From positions 1 through 64,000 of the forward strand of contig VFGW01000012.1 in assembly GCA_009392295.1 (NCBI GenBank): a stretch of 64,000 nucleotides of DNA. The letters are read 5' to 3'. The notes beneath the pieces were generated by a model. It had not been told where the DNA came from. It ran no database searches and saw only the letters and a list, made by a program, of their open reading frames with translations. The position numbers were made by a program, and so were the translations under genes. Below are positions 6,841 to 16,417 of this stretch, one piece after another. Each line of letters opens with the position of its first letter. The first letter of the stretch is position 1. This DNA is from SAR202 cluster bacterium (lineage in GTDB: Bacteria; Chloroflexota; Dehalococcoidia; Lucifugimonadales; GCA-2719675).

Positions 6841-8709
6841 ATGAGTATTGTGGGTACAGCAGGTCATGTAGATCATGGCAAATCAACTCTTGTAGAAAAA
6901 CTAACTGGCATTAATCCTGACAGGCTACTTGAAGAGAAAAAAAGAGGATTAACTATAGACATTGGTTTTTCATGGATGAAAGATCAAGATAACAATGAAA
7001 TTAGTTTTATAGACGTTCCAGGCCATGAAAAATTTATTTCTAATATGTTAACTGGAATCAGTGGAATAGATTTAGTTTTAATGGTAATTGCAGCTGATGA
7101 ATCCATCATGCCTCAAACTATAGAACATCTACAAATAATCAATTTATTGTCAATTAATAATGGAATCATTGCAATCACAAAAACTGACCTAATTGAAAAA
7201 GAATTCCTAAGCCTAATAAAGGATGAAATATCTGATTTGATACTAGGAACATCTATAGAAAATGCCCCTATAATTGAAACTTCCTCAAATACAGGCATTG
7301 GTATACAAGAGCTAAAAAAAGAAATTTTTTCTAAAATTAAAACCATCCCGTCAAAAACAAATATTATGAAACCAAGATTACCAGTTGACAGATCATTTTC
7401 ACTACCAGGATTTGGAACCATAGCTACTGGCACTCTATTAGACGGAACACTCTCAGTTGGACAAGAAATAATTGTTCTGCCAGAAAAATATAAAGGGAAA
7501 ATCAGATCAATCCAAACTCATCAAAATTCTATTGACTCTGCTAAACCAGGCAATAGAATTGGAATAAATCTATCAGGAATTTCACATCAACAAATTAAAC
7601 GAGGACAAACCATTGTTCTACCTAATCAACAACAAACTTCTTCTGCAGCTGATGTAAAATTAATCTCCCTTAATGAAAATATAAAACATAATTGTGTTGT
7701 AAACCTACATTTTGCGACAAATCAAACTTTATGCAAAGTAAGACTGCTAGATAGGAATGTTTTAACTAATCAATCATCCTGTTTTGCCCAAATTAAACTA
7801 AATGATCCTTTTAGTTTCCAAAAAAATGATGCTTTCATAATCAGATTAGGAAATAAAACTATTGGAGGAGGGATTATAATCGACCCACAGCCTCCTCGTC
7901 ACAAAAGAAATTCAAAACAAATCCTAGAAAGATTGAAAAATTTATCAAGTGACTCTAATGAAAAAGTAATACTAGAAATCATTGGAAAATCAATTTGCAT
8001 CAACACAAAATCCATATCTAAAATTTGCAATATTTCTCTTGAAAAAACTAGCGAATCTTTAGAAAAATTACTGAAATCAAACAAAATTTCACAACTTAAA
8101 AATAATCAATTAGATAAAAAAAATTATTTCATACAAGTTGAAAAAGAAAAAATTTTAAAAAAGAAAATTAAACAATCTTTAAATCACTACCATTTAGAAT
8201 TCCCTATGAAAAAAGGTGCCTCTAAATCATATATCTCGTCCAAAATAAAAATTAGCCCCGAAATATTCGAATTATTGCTAAACAGCCTCATAGAATCAGA
8301 AGAATTAATTCAAACGCATTCAACAATTCAATTGAAATCTCATTCCCCAAAACTATCAGATAAACAGAAAATTGAAGCAAAAAAATATATCAAAGCCTTA
8401 AAATCAAATTATTACTCTCCACCAACAGATTTTCAAATTGAAAAAGATATTTTAAATTTCCTGATTGATCAAAACAAAGTAGTACAAATTTCAGAAAACA
8501 TAATTTATTCAATTGACATATATAAAGAAATGCTTTCAAAAATTAACAAAACGCTAATTACAAAAAATATTTTCAAAGTAGATGACTTCAAAAGCTTATT
8601 CAAGACAACAAGAAAATATACCATCCCATTTTTAGAACATTTAGACGAATCATTAATCACTAAAAGGTTCGAAGATGGCAGAATAAAATATGATTCTCAA
8701 ATGCAATAA
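6841..8709 (+). CDS. selB: selenocysteine-specific elongation factor SelB
   Basis: A 622-residue translational GTPase that carries Sec-tRNA to UGA codons marked by a SECIS hairpin. It has a P-loop G-H-V-D-H-G-K-S-T (8-16), G3 D-V-P-G-H-E-K-F (58-65) and T-K-T-D (113-116). SelB-type beta-barrel domains follow, including R-F-S-L-P-G-F-G-T-like sequence near 183-193. The C-terminal third (about 355-622) is lysine-rich and corresponds to the winged-helix SECIS-binding array. The length is normal (E. coli 614). No selA, selD or tRNA-Sec is in the window. A UGA-containing reading frame that would need SelB lies at 45898-46113. Confidence 0.95.
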   Translation: MSIVGTAGHVDHGKSTLVEKLTGINPDRLLEEKKRGLTIDIGFSWMKDQDNNEISFIDVPGHEKFISNMLTGISGIDLVLMVIAADESIMPQTIEHLQIINLLSINNGIIAITKTDLIEKEFLSLIKDEISDLILGTSIENAPIIETSSNTGIGIQELKKEIFSKIKTIPSKTNIMKPRLPVDRSFSLPGFGTIATGTLLDGTLSVGQEIIVLPEKYKGKIRSIQTHQNSIDSAKPGNRIGINLSGISHQQIKRGQTIVLPNQQQTSSAADVKLISLNENIKHNCVVNLHFATNQTLCKVRLLDRNVLTNQSSCFAQIKLNDPFSFQKNDAFIIRLGNKTIGGGIIIDPQPPRHKRNSKQILERLKNLSSDSNEKVILEIIGKSICINTKSISKICNISLEKTSESLEKLLKSNKISQLKNNQLDKKNYFIQVEKEKILKKKIKQSLNHYHLEFPMKKGASKSYISSKIKISPEIFELLLNSLIESEELIQTHSTIQLKSHSPKLSDKQKIEAKKYIKALKSNYYSPPTDFQIEKDILNFLIDQNKVVQISENIIYSIDIYKEMLSKINKTLITKNIFKVDDFKSLFKTTRKYTIPFLEHLDESLITKRFEDGRIKYDSQMQ

Positions 8710-8783
8710 TCATTTTTAAAATGCCTACACAATATTAAATTATTAATATATTATATTTGAAAAAAGAGGGTTATCTACAATTA

Positions 8784-9245
8784 ATGATTATTGAAATACA
8801 ACCAGTCCCAATAGCTGTATCTTACTTATCATCTCTTCTCAGAATTGTACAAGCTGCTTTAAGAGAAACAGCATTTGCTTCAAATCACATTAATAGCAGT
8901 ATCGGAAATCAACCAATTTTACTAGCATCATTGTCTGAAAAAAATGAGAAATTATCAATTCATTTATCTTTTTCAGATCCCAAAACCAACAAAAATTTAG
9001 ATACTTTATCGAAAGAAATTTTTCAAAATTTTTTTCAAGATTTTAGCAATTATGTAAAAACACTGCCTCAGCCAAGCTTATGGGGGCCAAAATCATCTAT
9101 AAAAAATACTAAAAAACTAACTCCTTCAACTCTTGAACATAGATTAGAAGGAGTTTATAGAGAGCTTAAAAGAATACCTAAATCAAAAATTTCTTTAAAC
9201 TCTAAGACTATTTCTATAGAAGGCTTTAATCTACAATTAAACTGA
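8784..9245 (+). CDS. hypothetical protein, unrecognised
   Basis: I do not recognise this family. The frame is open from a TTG at 8757, but ATG 8784 is the more likely start because GAGGG (8765-8769) lies upstream of it, though at a long spacing of 14 nt. The resulting protein has 153 residues. It begins M-I-I-E-I-Q-P-V-P-I, has a helical region rich in A/S/L, then a hydrophilic lysine-rich half, and ends N-L-Q-L-N. It has no signal peptide, transmembrane segment or cysteine pair. It follows selB on the same strand by about 75 nt and precedes a small membrane protein. Confidence 0.6.
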   Translation: MIIEIQPVPIAVSYLSSLLRIVQAALRETAFASNHINSSIGNQPILLASLSEKNEKLSIHLSFSDPKTNKNLDTLSKEIFQNFFQDFSNYVKTLPQPSLWGPKSSIKNTKKLTPSTLEHRLEGVYRELKRIPKSKISLNSKTISIEGFNLQLN

Positions 9246-9306
9246 AAACTCACCATTATAAAATCAGATTTCATAATTCAATAAATATCTGCTATCATAC
9301 CAAATA

Positions 9307-9549
9307 ATGGACATAAACTTTAAAATACAAATTTCAATTGCAAGTTTAACTTCATCAGTTGAACTATTCCAAGATATTTTATTCCTAGTTATTTTCTTCA
9401 CAACAATATTATTAATCACCCTAATTGCAATTGATATATTCAAAACTATTTCTACAATCAAAAAATTTAAAACTAATTTTAAAGAACAATTTGACGAATT
9501 AATTAAATTCATCACAAATTCAGAAAATATAGACAATAAAGAAAAATAG
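9307..9549 (+). CDS. small single-pass membrane protein, unrecognised
   Basis: 80 residues: a short polar N-terminus, one long hydrophobic segment (about residues 24-45, rich in L, I, F, V and T), then a charged, lysine-rich tail of about 35 residues that could form a helix. There is no clear ribosome-binding site. An antisense frame covers the same bases, but the plus frame is preferred because both flanking genes are on the plus strand and it ends 9 nt before the next gene. Function unknown; a small accessory membrane subunit is possible. Confidence 0.5.
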   Translation: MDINFKIQISIASLTSSVELFQDILFLVIFFTTILLITLIAIDIFKTISTIKKFKTNFKEQFDELIKFITNSENIDNKEK

Positions 9550-9558
9550 GAAATTAAA

Positions 9559-10251
9559 ATGAATCATCAAGACTTACAAAAAATCGAAGAATTTGGTTCT
9601 GCAATGATTGCGGATGCCGTAAAAATTGACATGGAAAAAATAAGTAATAATTTGGATACTCAAATATTAAATTACACTGGCCCAGAAATTAAATCATTAA
9701 CTCCAGAATTTGGAGCTATTGCCGGTAAAATCATTACTGCTGAAGTGACTACAAATGATCCCGATTCAAACGGAATTTCCTGGGATAATTACTATGATTT
9801 GATAGATAAAGAATCATCCCCGATAATTTCTATTATAAAAGATATTGATACGAAGCATGGACGAGGTGCATCATTTGGAGATGGAATGGCTGCACTACAT
9901 AAATCGCTAGGCGTAGTAGGTGTAGTAATTGATGGTACAGTTAGAGACATCGATGGAATAAGAGAAATTAAATTACCAATATGGGGAAAAGGCTTAGTGC
10001 CTGGGCATGGCGCATTTAAACTTATCAGAGTCAACTCACAAATTTCGGTAGGCCAATTACTTATTAATCCTTCAGAAATATTAATCGCAGATTCAGACGG
10101 TTGTACTAAAATACCAAATAAACATAACATCAAAGATATTTTAAAACATGCATCAAATATCACTAACAAAGAAGTTAAAATGCATCAATTGTTAAATCAA
10201 CCTGGATTCACATATGCAAAATTCAAAAATTGGAAAAAAAGTCTCAAATAA
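9559..10251 (+). CDS. RraA / HMG-aldolase family protein
   Basis: 230 residues with the RraA fold. The core signature is seen around residues 105-165: G-D-G-M-A-A-L-H, then V-G-V-V-I-D-G-T-V-R-D, then P-I-W-G-K-G, and later the strand I-L-I-A-D-S-D-G. Members either inhibit RNase E (RraA proper) or are divalent-metal class II pyruvate aldolases, or oxaloacetate decarboxylases, acting on 4-hydroxy-4-methyl-2-oxoglutarate. The G-T-V-R-D Arg-Asp pair fits the aldolase/decarboxylase active site. No RNase E is seen here, so the catalytic role is preferred. It lies 11 nt before the Eis-like gene. Confidence 0.82.
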   Translation: MNHQDLQKIEEFGSAMIADAVKIDMEKISNNLDTQILNYTGPEIKSLTPEFGAIAGKIITAEVTTNDPDSNGISWDNYYDLIDKESSPIISIIKDIDTKHGRGASFGDGMAALHKSLGVVGVVIDGTVRDIDGIREIKLPIWGKGLVPGHGAFKLIRVNSQISVGQLLINPSEILIADSDGCTKIPNKHNIKDILKHASNITNKEVKMHQLLNQPGFTYAKFKNWKKSLK

Positions 10252-10262
10252 TCGAGTAAATC

Positions 10263-11483
10263 ATGGACGTTGAAATAAGACATATAACTGAAAAAGAACA
10301 TCAAGAATACCTCCAAATAGTTTATACAGTATTCGGAATGAAACCTGTTAAGGAGTACCTTAAAAGAAGAAAGCATACTATGGAATCAGATAGATGCTTA
10401 GCAGCATACGTTGACGGAAAAATTGTTGGCGCAAATGGTGTTCTGAGCTTTACTTTATCCGTACCTAAAGGCACGGTAAAAGCTGGTGGAATCATTGACG
10501 TTGTTGTTTACCCTACACATCGACGACAAGGAATAATGTCAAAACTAATGAAAAGGCAACTCAATGAAATTCTTAATAAAAATGAACCAATAGCATTTTT
10601 ATATAGTGCAGATAGTGGAACATATGGAAGATTTGGTTTCGGTTTAGCTACTTTCCAAGAAAGCTGGGAAATCCAACGAACTGACACAAAATTTCGGAAA
10701 ACATTAACTGATTATAATAATGCAAAAAATATAGAAATGGTTTCTGCAAAAGAAATTTCAAATATTATGCCCAAAATTTATAACGAAACTTGGTATTACA
10801 GACCAGGAATGATCAAAAGAGAAAAACCTAGATGGGATCGCTTAAAGCTTGAAATGGAAAGACAAGACATCCCAGGAATTTCCTCTTATGCATTATTCAA
10901 AAAAAACGGAAACCCTGAAGGATATGTAAATTATCGGCTAGATCTTAATACAACTGCAACTAATGGAAATTTAATGATCAATGAAATCATTTCAACTACA
11001 AATGAAGCACATCTAAATCTTCTGAATTTTTGTCTAAACATTGATGGTGTCAAAAAAATCACTTCTAAATCTAGACCATTAGATGACCCAATAACTTGGA
11101 TCTTAGAAGAACCTAGAAAATTATATAGAAATGTAGAAGATCAATTACATTTGAGAATCCTAGATGTACCCAATGCATTAATTTCTAGAAAATATAATAC
11201 TGATGGTCAAATCACTATGCTTATTAAGGACAATATTTTTGAATCAAATAACACAAAATTCATATTGAAAACATTTGGCGACATAGTTACATGTGAAAAA
11301 ACAGATTTGCCACATGATATAACTATAGATATAAGAGAATTAGGTTCACTTTATTTAGGTGGAACCAACTGGCTAAATTTATGGAAATCAAAACTTATAG
11401 AAACAAATTCTTTTGAAAAATTACAGCTAGCCGATCAAATGTTTTATAGTACTCAATCTCCATGGTGTGCAGACTATTTCTAA
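10263..11483 (+). CDS. Eis-type GNAT N-acetyltransferase
   Basis: 406 residues with the Eis three-part layout: an N-terminal GNAT domain with the acetyl-CoA loop H-R-R-Q-G-I (86-91), a second GNAT-like domain, and a C-terminal SCP2-like domain (about 300-406). The general acid Tyr is in Y-G-R-F-G-F, the classical Eis motif. The protein ends in a C-terminal Phe (A-D-Y-F), whose carboxylate is the catalytic base in mycobacterial Eis. Family members acetylate amines, including aminoglycosides and lysine side chains. The natural substrate here is unknown. Its last codons overlap an open frame of the next gene. Confidence 0.88.
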   Translation: MDVEIRHITEKEHQEYLQIVYTVFGMKPVKEYLKRRKHTMESDRCLAAYVDGKIVGANGVLSFTLSVPKGTVKAGGIIDVVVYPTHRRQGIMSKLMKRQLNEILNKNEPIAFLYSADSGTYGRFGFGLATFQESWEIQRTDTKFRKTLTDYNNAKNIEMVSAKEISNIMPKIYNETWYYRPGMIKREKPRWDRLKLEMERQDIPGISSYALFKKNGNPEGYVNYRLDLNTTATNGNLMINEIISTTNEAHLNLLNFCLNIDGVKKITSKSRPLDDPITWILEEPRKLYRNVEDQLHLRILDVPNALISRKYNTDGQITMLIKDNIFESNNTKFILKTFGDIVTCEKTDLPHDITIDIRELGSLYLGGTNWLNLWKSKLIETNSFEKLQLADQMFYSTQSPWCADYF

Positions 11484-11484
11484 A

Positions 11485-12468
11485 ATGACTATGAAAAGAA
11501 TTGCTAAAGCAAAAAATAAGTTCAACATCTTTATAGAAGAAGCCCCAATCCCAAAAATTTCTCATACTGAGGTTTTAATCAAAGCAAAATATACTTTAAT
11601 CTCAAGAGGATCAGAAATTTGGCGAAGATATGTAAGACCTGAAGCTATACAACAAAAAATGATGGGATATTGTTTAACAGGAGAAATCGTTAAAACTGGT
11701 GATTTAGTTCAATCATTTTCTGTTGGTGATAAAGTCGCAGCTGTAGCACCACATTCAGAATTTGTTTCTGTAGATACAAATAGCAAAAACTTGACACCTT
11801 CAATAGTAAAATTACCCGATGAAATCGAACTAAAAGAAGGTACCTTTTGGCCCTTAAGTACAAGCGCCGTATTATGGGTTAATGAGATTTCAAAATTGAT
11901 AACAATAAATGATCAAATAATCACAATTATGGGCCAAGGTTTAGTAGGTAGTTTAATAATGCAAGTTGCATTAAGCCAAAGACCTAAAAAAATTATTGCT
12001 GTCGATACTATTTCATATAGATGCAAATTAGCAAAAGAATTAGGTTCACATTTTGTGATAAATTCTTCAGAAAATTCACTAATTGATAATATTAACAAAA
12101 TAACAAATGAAAAAAAATCAAATGTTGTGATTGAAGCAGTAGGAGGCCCAGGTGGTAAAAATGCTTTTAAAGATTCTTTAAAAATTGTGAGCCAAGACGG
12201 AATTATTCAAGTTATAGGTCTTTATGAAAATGAACCATTACAATTCAATTCAGGGGAAATACAAGGTAAAAAAATTATTGGTGGATTCTCTACAAATACC
12301 GACAGAAAATGGGCCTCAAATCAAGCCTTGAAACTTATATCAGAAAAAAGTATTCAACCAAAAAAAATGATTTCACATAATTTTCACTATACTGAAGCAT
12401 CAACTGCTTTCGAAATGTTATACGAAAATATTTCAAATTTAATGGGAGTTGTTTTTAACTGGGATTAA
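11485..12468 (+). CDS. medium-chain dehydrogenase/reductase (zinc-type alcohol dehydrogenase-like)
   Basis: About 327 residues of the MDR superfamily. The N-terminal GroES-like part contains S-R-G-S-E. The Rossmann part has G-Q-G-L-V-G-S (near 152) and an acidic residue ending strand 2 (I-A-V-D). The Cys/His zinc ligands expected near S-R-G-S-E are absent, so this is probably a zinc-free reductase, resembling the BchC/threonine-dehydrogenase-like branch. The frame is open from a GTG at 11467, but that overlaps the preceding gene; ATG 11485, just after that gene's stop, is the simpler start. Neither has a good ribosome-binding site, which suggests translational coupling. Substrate unknown. Confidence 0.78.
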   Translation: MTMKRIAKAKNKFNIFIEEAPIPKISHTEVLIKAKYTLISRGSEIWRRYVRPEAIQQKMMGYCLTGEIVKTGDLVQSFSVGDKVAAVAPHSEFVSVDTNSKNLTPSIVKLPDEIELKEGTFWPLSTSAVLWVNEISKLITINDQIITIMGQGLVGSLIMQVALSQRPKKIIAVDTISYRCKLAKELGSHFVINSSENSLIDNINKITNEKKSNVVIEAVGGPGGKNAFKDSLKIVSQDGIIQVIGLYENEPLQFNSGEIQGKKIIGGFSTNTDRKWASNQALKLISEKSIQPKKMISHNFHYTEASTAFEMLYENISNLMGVVFNWD

Positions 12469-12471
12469 AAG

Positions 12472-12500
12472 TTGACACGAATCGATACAAGTAGTATCTT
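12472..12500 (+). promoter_or_regulatory. sigma-70-type promoter of the rhodanese gene
   Basis: A perfect TTGACA (12472-12477), 17 nt, then TATCTT (12495-12500). It begins 3 nt after the stop of the preceding gene and leaves a leader of about 60 nt. This is the best -35 box seen in the window. It probably starts a unit that includes the PfkB, ahcY and metK genes. Confidence 0.65.
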
Positions 12501-12567
12501 CGAAAAGTAGTAGTTAGAAAATTTATTTGCTTAACACTATTTATATCAAAAAGGATACTGGATACTT

Positions 12568-12924
12568 ATGGCTGCAAAAAAACACGAAGGCGAAACATTC
12601 TATCGAATTTCTGTAAAAGAAGCTTCTAGCTTACATTCTGATGAAGATATATGTTTCATAGATGTAAGAAACCAAGATGAATATGCATCAGGCCATGTTT
12701 CTGGTGCAAAATCAATACCAGTTGATGACCTACTTGGTAGAATAGATGAACTTCCATCTAATAAAAAATTATTCTTTATTTGCGCTGCTGGAGTTAGAAG
12801 TGGATTAGCTTGTGAAATGGCTGCTTCTATGGGAATTAACCCAAATCAACTTTACAATATCGAAGAAGGAACTCCTACTTGGATTGAAAATGGACACCCG
12901 ACTGATTATGGCGATGAAAAATAA
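12568..12924 (+). CDS. rhodanese-like domain protein
   Basis: 118 residues forming one rhodanese domain. I-D-V-R (31-34) begins the CH2A-like motif, and G-H-V-S-G-A (42-47) follows. The active-site loop is C72-A-A-G-V-R-S, with the catalytic Cys present. Single-domain rhodaneses carry persulfide sulfur to acceptors or handle sulfide and cyanide. The loop has the 6-residue size of sulfurtransferases. It is cytoplasmic, with no signal peptide. It has its own strong promoter and lies 45 nt before the PfkB kinase. Confidence 0.9.
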   Translation: MAAKKHEGETFYRISVKEASSLHSDEDICFIDVRNQDEYASGHVSGAKSIPVDDLLGRIDELPSNKKLFFICAAGVRSGLACEMAASMGINPNQLYNIEEGTPTWIENGHPTDYGDEK

Positions 12925-12969
12925 TCAATTATTCACAAAAATAGATTGCAACTTTGGACTTAGAAAAAA

Positions 12970-13860
12970 ATGTCAGTACTAGCTGTAGGTACTGTTGCAT
13001 ATGACACAATATCAACACCAAATAAATTTCAAAAAAATATTTTAGGTGGCTCTGCTGCTTTTTTTTCTATAGCATGTTCAAAATTTTCCAAGGTTAGCCT
13101 AATGGCTGTTGTAGGTGAAGATTTTTACCAAAAAGATACAAATCTCCTTGAGCAAAATAACATAGACCTATCTGGATTCGAAACAATTCAAGGTGAAACA
13201 TTCAAATGGTCTGGTGAATACTTTGGAAAAAATTTAAAAGATAGAAAAACCATTAAAACACAACTAAACGTGTTATCAAAGTTCAACCCAATATTATCTA
13301 AAAAACACAAAAAATCGAATTATTTGTTCCTAGCAAATATGTCACCTGAAACTCAATTAAGTGTTCTCAAACAATTTGATTCAAGACCAAATTTAGTAGT
13401 TATGGACACAATGAATTTCTGGATAGAAAATAATTATTATTCCCTGCTAAAAATGATTAACACAACAGATGTAATACTGGTAGATACTGGTGAAGCTATG
13501 CAAATAACTTCTGAAAAAAACATTAAAGATGCAGGAGAAAAATTATTACAACTTGGGCCCTCAATAGTTATAATTAAAGAAGGAGAATTGGGATCTACTG
13601 TTTTTAGTAAAGAATTTACATTTTCAGTCCCAGCGTTTAAAGTACCAGAAGTTATCGATCCAACAGGTGCAGGTGACTCGTTTGCAGGAGGTTTATTAGG
13701 TTATCTATCTCAAACAAAATCTACTTATTCTCAAAATACATTAAAAGAAGCACTCAAATATGCAACTATTCTTGGTTCATTCGCTGTAGAATCTTTCAGT
13801 GTAAATCAACTAGCAAAAATTAATTTAAATGAAATTAAATTACGAATAAATAATCTGTGA
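12970..13860 (+). CDS. PfkB family carbohydrate/nucleoside kinase
   Basis: 296 residues of the ribokinase fold. The N-terminal G-G-S-A-A-F-F-S region (about 26-33) stands in for the usual G-G-x-x-x-N. The C-terminal signature D-P-T-G-A-G-D-S-F-A-G-G includes the catalytic Asp and the anion hole. The sugar-binding N-terminal residues are unusual, so the substrate is not clear; adenosine or another nucleoside is attractive. The gene lies directly upstream of ahcY, whose reaction releases adenosine, and an adenosine kinase would pull that reaction forward. That role is inference from position only. Confidence 0.85.
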   Translation: MSVLAVGTVAYDTISTPNKFQKNILGGSAAFFSIACSKFSKVSLMAVVGEDFYQKDTNLLEQNNIDLSGFETIQGETFKWSGEYFGKNLKDRKTIKTQLNVLSKFNPILSKKHKKSNYLFLANMSPETQLSVLKQFDSRPNLVVMDTMNFWIENNYYSLLKMINTTDVILVDTGEAMQITSEKNIKDAGEKLLQLGPSIVIIKEGELGSTVFSKEFTFSVPAFKVPEVIDPTGAGDSFAGGLLGYLSQTKSTYSQNTLKEALKYATILGSFAVESFSVNQLAKINLNEIKLRINNL

Positions 13861-13901
13861 ATTTTCAATAAATCTATTTTATATTTTAAGGAGAAATCTC
13901 A

Positions 13902-15173
13902 ATGACTCAAAGCCACGCCAAAGGTGATATAAAAGATCCATCTTTAGCCCAACAAGGCATAGAAAGAATAGAATGGGCAATGAAAGAGATGCCTGTTTTA
14001 AATCAAATTAAAAAAAGATTTAAAGAATCACAGCCTTTGAAGGGAATGGTAATTTCAGGTTGTTTACACATTACTTGTGAAACAGCAAATCTTGCTTTGA
14101 CACTAAAAAGTGGTGGCGCAAAAGTATTTATGTGCGCAAGTAATCCTTTAAGTACACAAGATGATGTAGCCGCAGCTTTAACTACCCAATATGGAATTCC
14201 AACATACGCAATTAATAACGTTGACAATGAAACATACTATCAACATATAAATGCAGTCCTCGACCAAAAACCTAATGTTACGATGGATGATGGTGCTGAC
14301 TTAGTCGCAACTCTTCACACTGAAAAAATCAATTTACTCGACAACATAATTGGTGGAACCGAAGAAACAACTACTGGAGTTATACGTTTAAAAAGTCTTG
14401 CTAAAGAAAACAAGCTGAAATATCCAATAATTGCTGTTAACGAAGCTGAAACAAAACATCTTTTTGATAACCGATACGGTACTGGACAGAGTACTCTCGA
14501 CGGAATTACCAGGGCAACAAACATTCTTTGGGCTGGCAAAACTGTTGTTGTTTGTGGTTATGGATGGTGTGGTAAAGGTGTTGCTCTAAGAGCTAGAGGC
14601 ATGGGAGCTAATACAATAGTCACGGAAGTTAACCCTACTCGAGCTTTGGAAGCTGCTATGGATGGACACAGAGTGATGTCAATGTCTGAGGCATCTAAAA
14701 TCGGCGATATATTCATTACTCTAACAGGCTGCATGAATGTAATTGCAAAATCACATTTTGAATTAATGAAAAATGGGGCAATAATTGCAAACAGCGGACA
14801 TTTTAATGTAGAAATAGAAATATCTGCGTTAGAACAATTATCAAAAACAAAAAACAAAATCAGCGAAGCTATTGATGAATATATACTGCCTGATAAAAGA
14901 AAACTTTATTTACTTGGTGAAGGAAGATTAATTAACTTAGCGGCAGCAGAAGGACATCCTTCTGCTGTAATGGATATGTCTTTCGCAAATCAAGCTCTGT
15001 GCGCAGAATACTTATCCCAAGAATCAAAAAACCTTAATTTAGATGTACACAATGTGCCTGCTAAAATAGACCAGTTGGTAGGAAGTTTAAAACTTCAATC
15101 TATGAACATGTATATTGATAAATTAACCGCACAACAACAAAAATATTTAACAAGTTGGTCAATTGGAACATAA
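13902..15173 (+). CDS. ahcY: adenosylhomocysteinase
   Basis: 423 residues. It splits S-adenosylhomocysteine into homocysteine and adenosine, using tightly bound NAD. Supporting motifs are S-G-C-L-H-I-T (near 50), N-E-A-E-T-K-H-L-F-D-N-R-Y-G-T-G-Q-S (near 180-197) with the substrate-binding Lys/Asp, and the NAD-binding G-Y-G-W-C-G-K-G (near 220). The C-terminus is the Y-x-x-x-W type. The length suits the shorter bacterial and archaeal form without the 40-residue insert. An AAGGAG site lies 7-8 nt before the ATG. It is followed by metK, 46 nt on, forming an activated-methyl-cycle pair. Confidence 0.97.
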   Translation: MTQSHAKGDIKDPSLAQQGIERIEWAMKEMPVLNQIKKRFKESQPLKGMVISGCLHITCETANLALTLKSGGAKVFMCASNPLSTQDDVAAALTTQYGIPTYAINNVDNETYYQHINAVLDQKPNVTMDDGADLVATLHTEKINLLDNIIGGTEETTTGVIRLKSLAKENKLKYPIIAVNEAETKHLFDNRYGTGQSTLDGITRATNILWAGKTVVVCGYGWCGKGVALRARGMGANTIVTEVNPTRALEAAMDGHRVMSMSEASKIGDIFITLTGCMNVIAKSHFELMKNGAIIANSGHFNVEIEISALEQLSKTKNKISEAIDEYILPDKRKLYLLGEGRLINLAAAEGHPSAVMDMSFANQALCAEYLSQESKNLNLDVHNVPAKIDQLVGSLKLQSMNMYIDKLTAQQQKYLTSWSIGT

Positions 15174-15219
15174 AAACAATTCATTTTTATGTTTCATCAA
15201 ATAATTTAGGAGTTTGTAA

Positions 15220-16416
15220 ATGCAAGATAAATCCAATTCATATCTTTTTACTTCGGAATCTGTTTCAGAAGGCCACCCAGATAAAATGTGTGATCAAATT
15301 TCAGATGCTGTTTTAGATGAATGCCTAAAACAAGACAATATGAGTAGAGTAGCATGTGAAACTGCTGTAGGTACTGGATTTGCTATGGTTTTTGGTGAAA
15401 TTACAACAAATGCCAAAATCAATTATGAGGAAATAATAAAAAAGACTATTACAAAAATTGGTTACACAAATGAAGAATACGGTTACACACCAGATAATAT
15501 AAAAATTTTTAATTTTATCGGAAAACAATCCCAAGATATTAAAGCTGGTGTAGATATTGCGTTAGAAAATAGAAACGATAAATCTGATGATATCATCCAA
15601 CAAGAAGGTGCAGGTGACCAAGGCATGATGTTTGGTTACGCATGTGATGAAACAAGTGAAAAAATGCCACTAGCAATTTCTTTGGCCCACGATCTTCTTA
15701 AGAGGTTAAGTATTGCAAGAAAATCCAAAGAAATTACTTATTTGAGACCAGATTCTAAAAGTCAAGTCACATTGGAATACGATGAGAACCATAAAGTTAC
15801 TAGAGTAGACACCGTGCTTATATCTACTCAACATGATGAAAATGTTACATCTAATCAAATGAAAAATGATTTATATCAAAAAATCATCAAAGATGTTATA
15901 GACTCAAATTTACTAGACTCAAACACAAAAATTTATATTAATCCATCTGGAAGATTTGTTATAGGCGGACCTGTTGGTGATGCAGGATTGACAGGTAGAA
16001 AAATAATAGTTGATACATACGGCGGTGCAGCAAAACATGGAGGTGGAGCTTTTTCGGGTAAAGACCCTACAAAAGTTGATAGATCTGCTGCATATGCCGC
16101 ACGACACATTGCAAAAAACATTATTGAAACTAAAATTGCTAATAAAGTCGAAGTGCAGCTATCATATGCAATCGGAAAAGCGGAACCTGTATCGATAATG
16201 ATTAATACATTTGGATCTGGGAAAATTAAAGACTCACAAATTGAAAAAGCAGTCAAAAATGTTTTTGACTTACGCCCTTCTGCAATCATTTCAAGTTTAA
16301 AATTACGTAACCCTATATATGAACAAACTGCAACTTATGGGCACTTTGGTAGAAACGACCTATCTTTACCTTGGGAAAACACTGAATTTGCAAACGATTT
16401 AGAAAAATTCTTTTAA
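15220..16416 (+). CDS. metK: S-adenosylmethionine synthetase
   Basis: 398 residues. It makes SAM from ATP and methionine. It opens with the S-E-S-V-S-E-G-H-P-D-K signature. It also has the hexapeptide-like G-A-G-D-Q-G-M-M-F-G-Y (near 129-139) and the P-loop-like G-G-G-A-F-S-G-K-D-P-T-K-V-D-R-S (near 270-285). TAGGAG lies 8-9 nt before the ATG. The next gene starts 1 nt after the stop, so the two are transcribed together. Confidence 0.98.
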   Translation: MQDKSNSYLFTSESVSEGHPDKMCDQISDAVLDECLKQDNMSRVACETAVGTGFAMVFGEITTNAKINYEEIIKKTITKIGYTNEEYGYTPDNIKIFNFIGKQSQDIKAGVDIALENRNDKSDDIIQQEGAGDQGMMFGYACDETSEKMPLAISLAHDLLKRLSIARKSKEITYLRPDSKSQVTLEYDENHKVTRVDTVLISTQHDENVTSNQMKNDLYQKIIKDVIDSNLLDSNTKIYINPSGRFVIGGPVGDAGLTGRKIIVDTYGGAAKHGGGAFSGKDPTKVDRSAAYAARHIAKNIIETKIANKVEVQLSYAIGKAEPVSIMINTFGSGKIKDSQIEKAVKNVFDLRPSAIISSLKLRNPIYEQTATYGHFGRNDLSLPWENTEFANDLEKFF

Positions 16417-16417
16417 T

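Noticed and set aside
9264-9536. Open frame opposite the small membrane protein (minus)
   Set aside because: Both neighbours and the spacing favour the plus frame; no ribosome-binding site was seen for the minus frame.
9792-10169. 125-codon open frame opposite the RraA-like gene (minus)
   Set aside because: Antisense to a recognisable family member, with composition typical of a shadow frame.
13861-13901. SAM or SAH riboswitch before ahcY or metK
   Set aside because: The gaps are only 41 and 46 nt and contain just the ribosome-binding sites; there is no room for a riboswitch.
15933-16289. Long open frame opposite metK (minus)
   Set aside because: It lies fully inside the metK coding sequence, has no family-like pattern or ribosome-binding site, and metK is certain.
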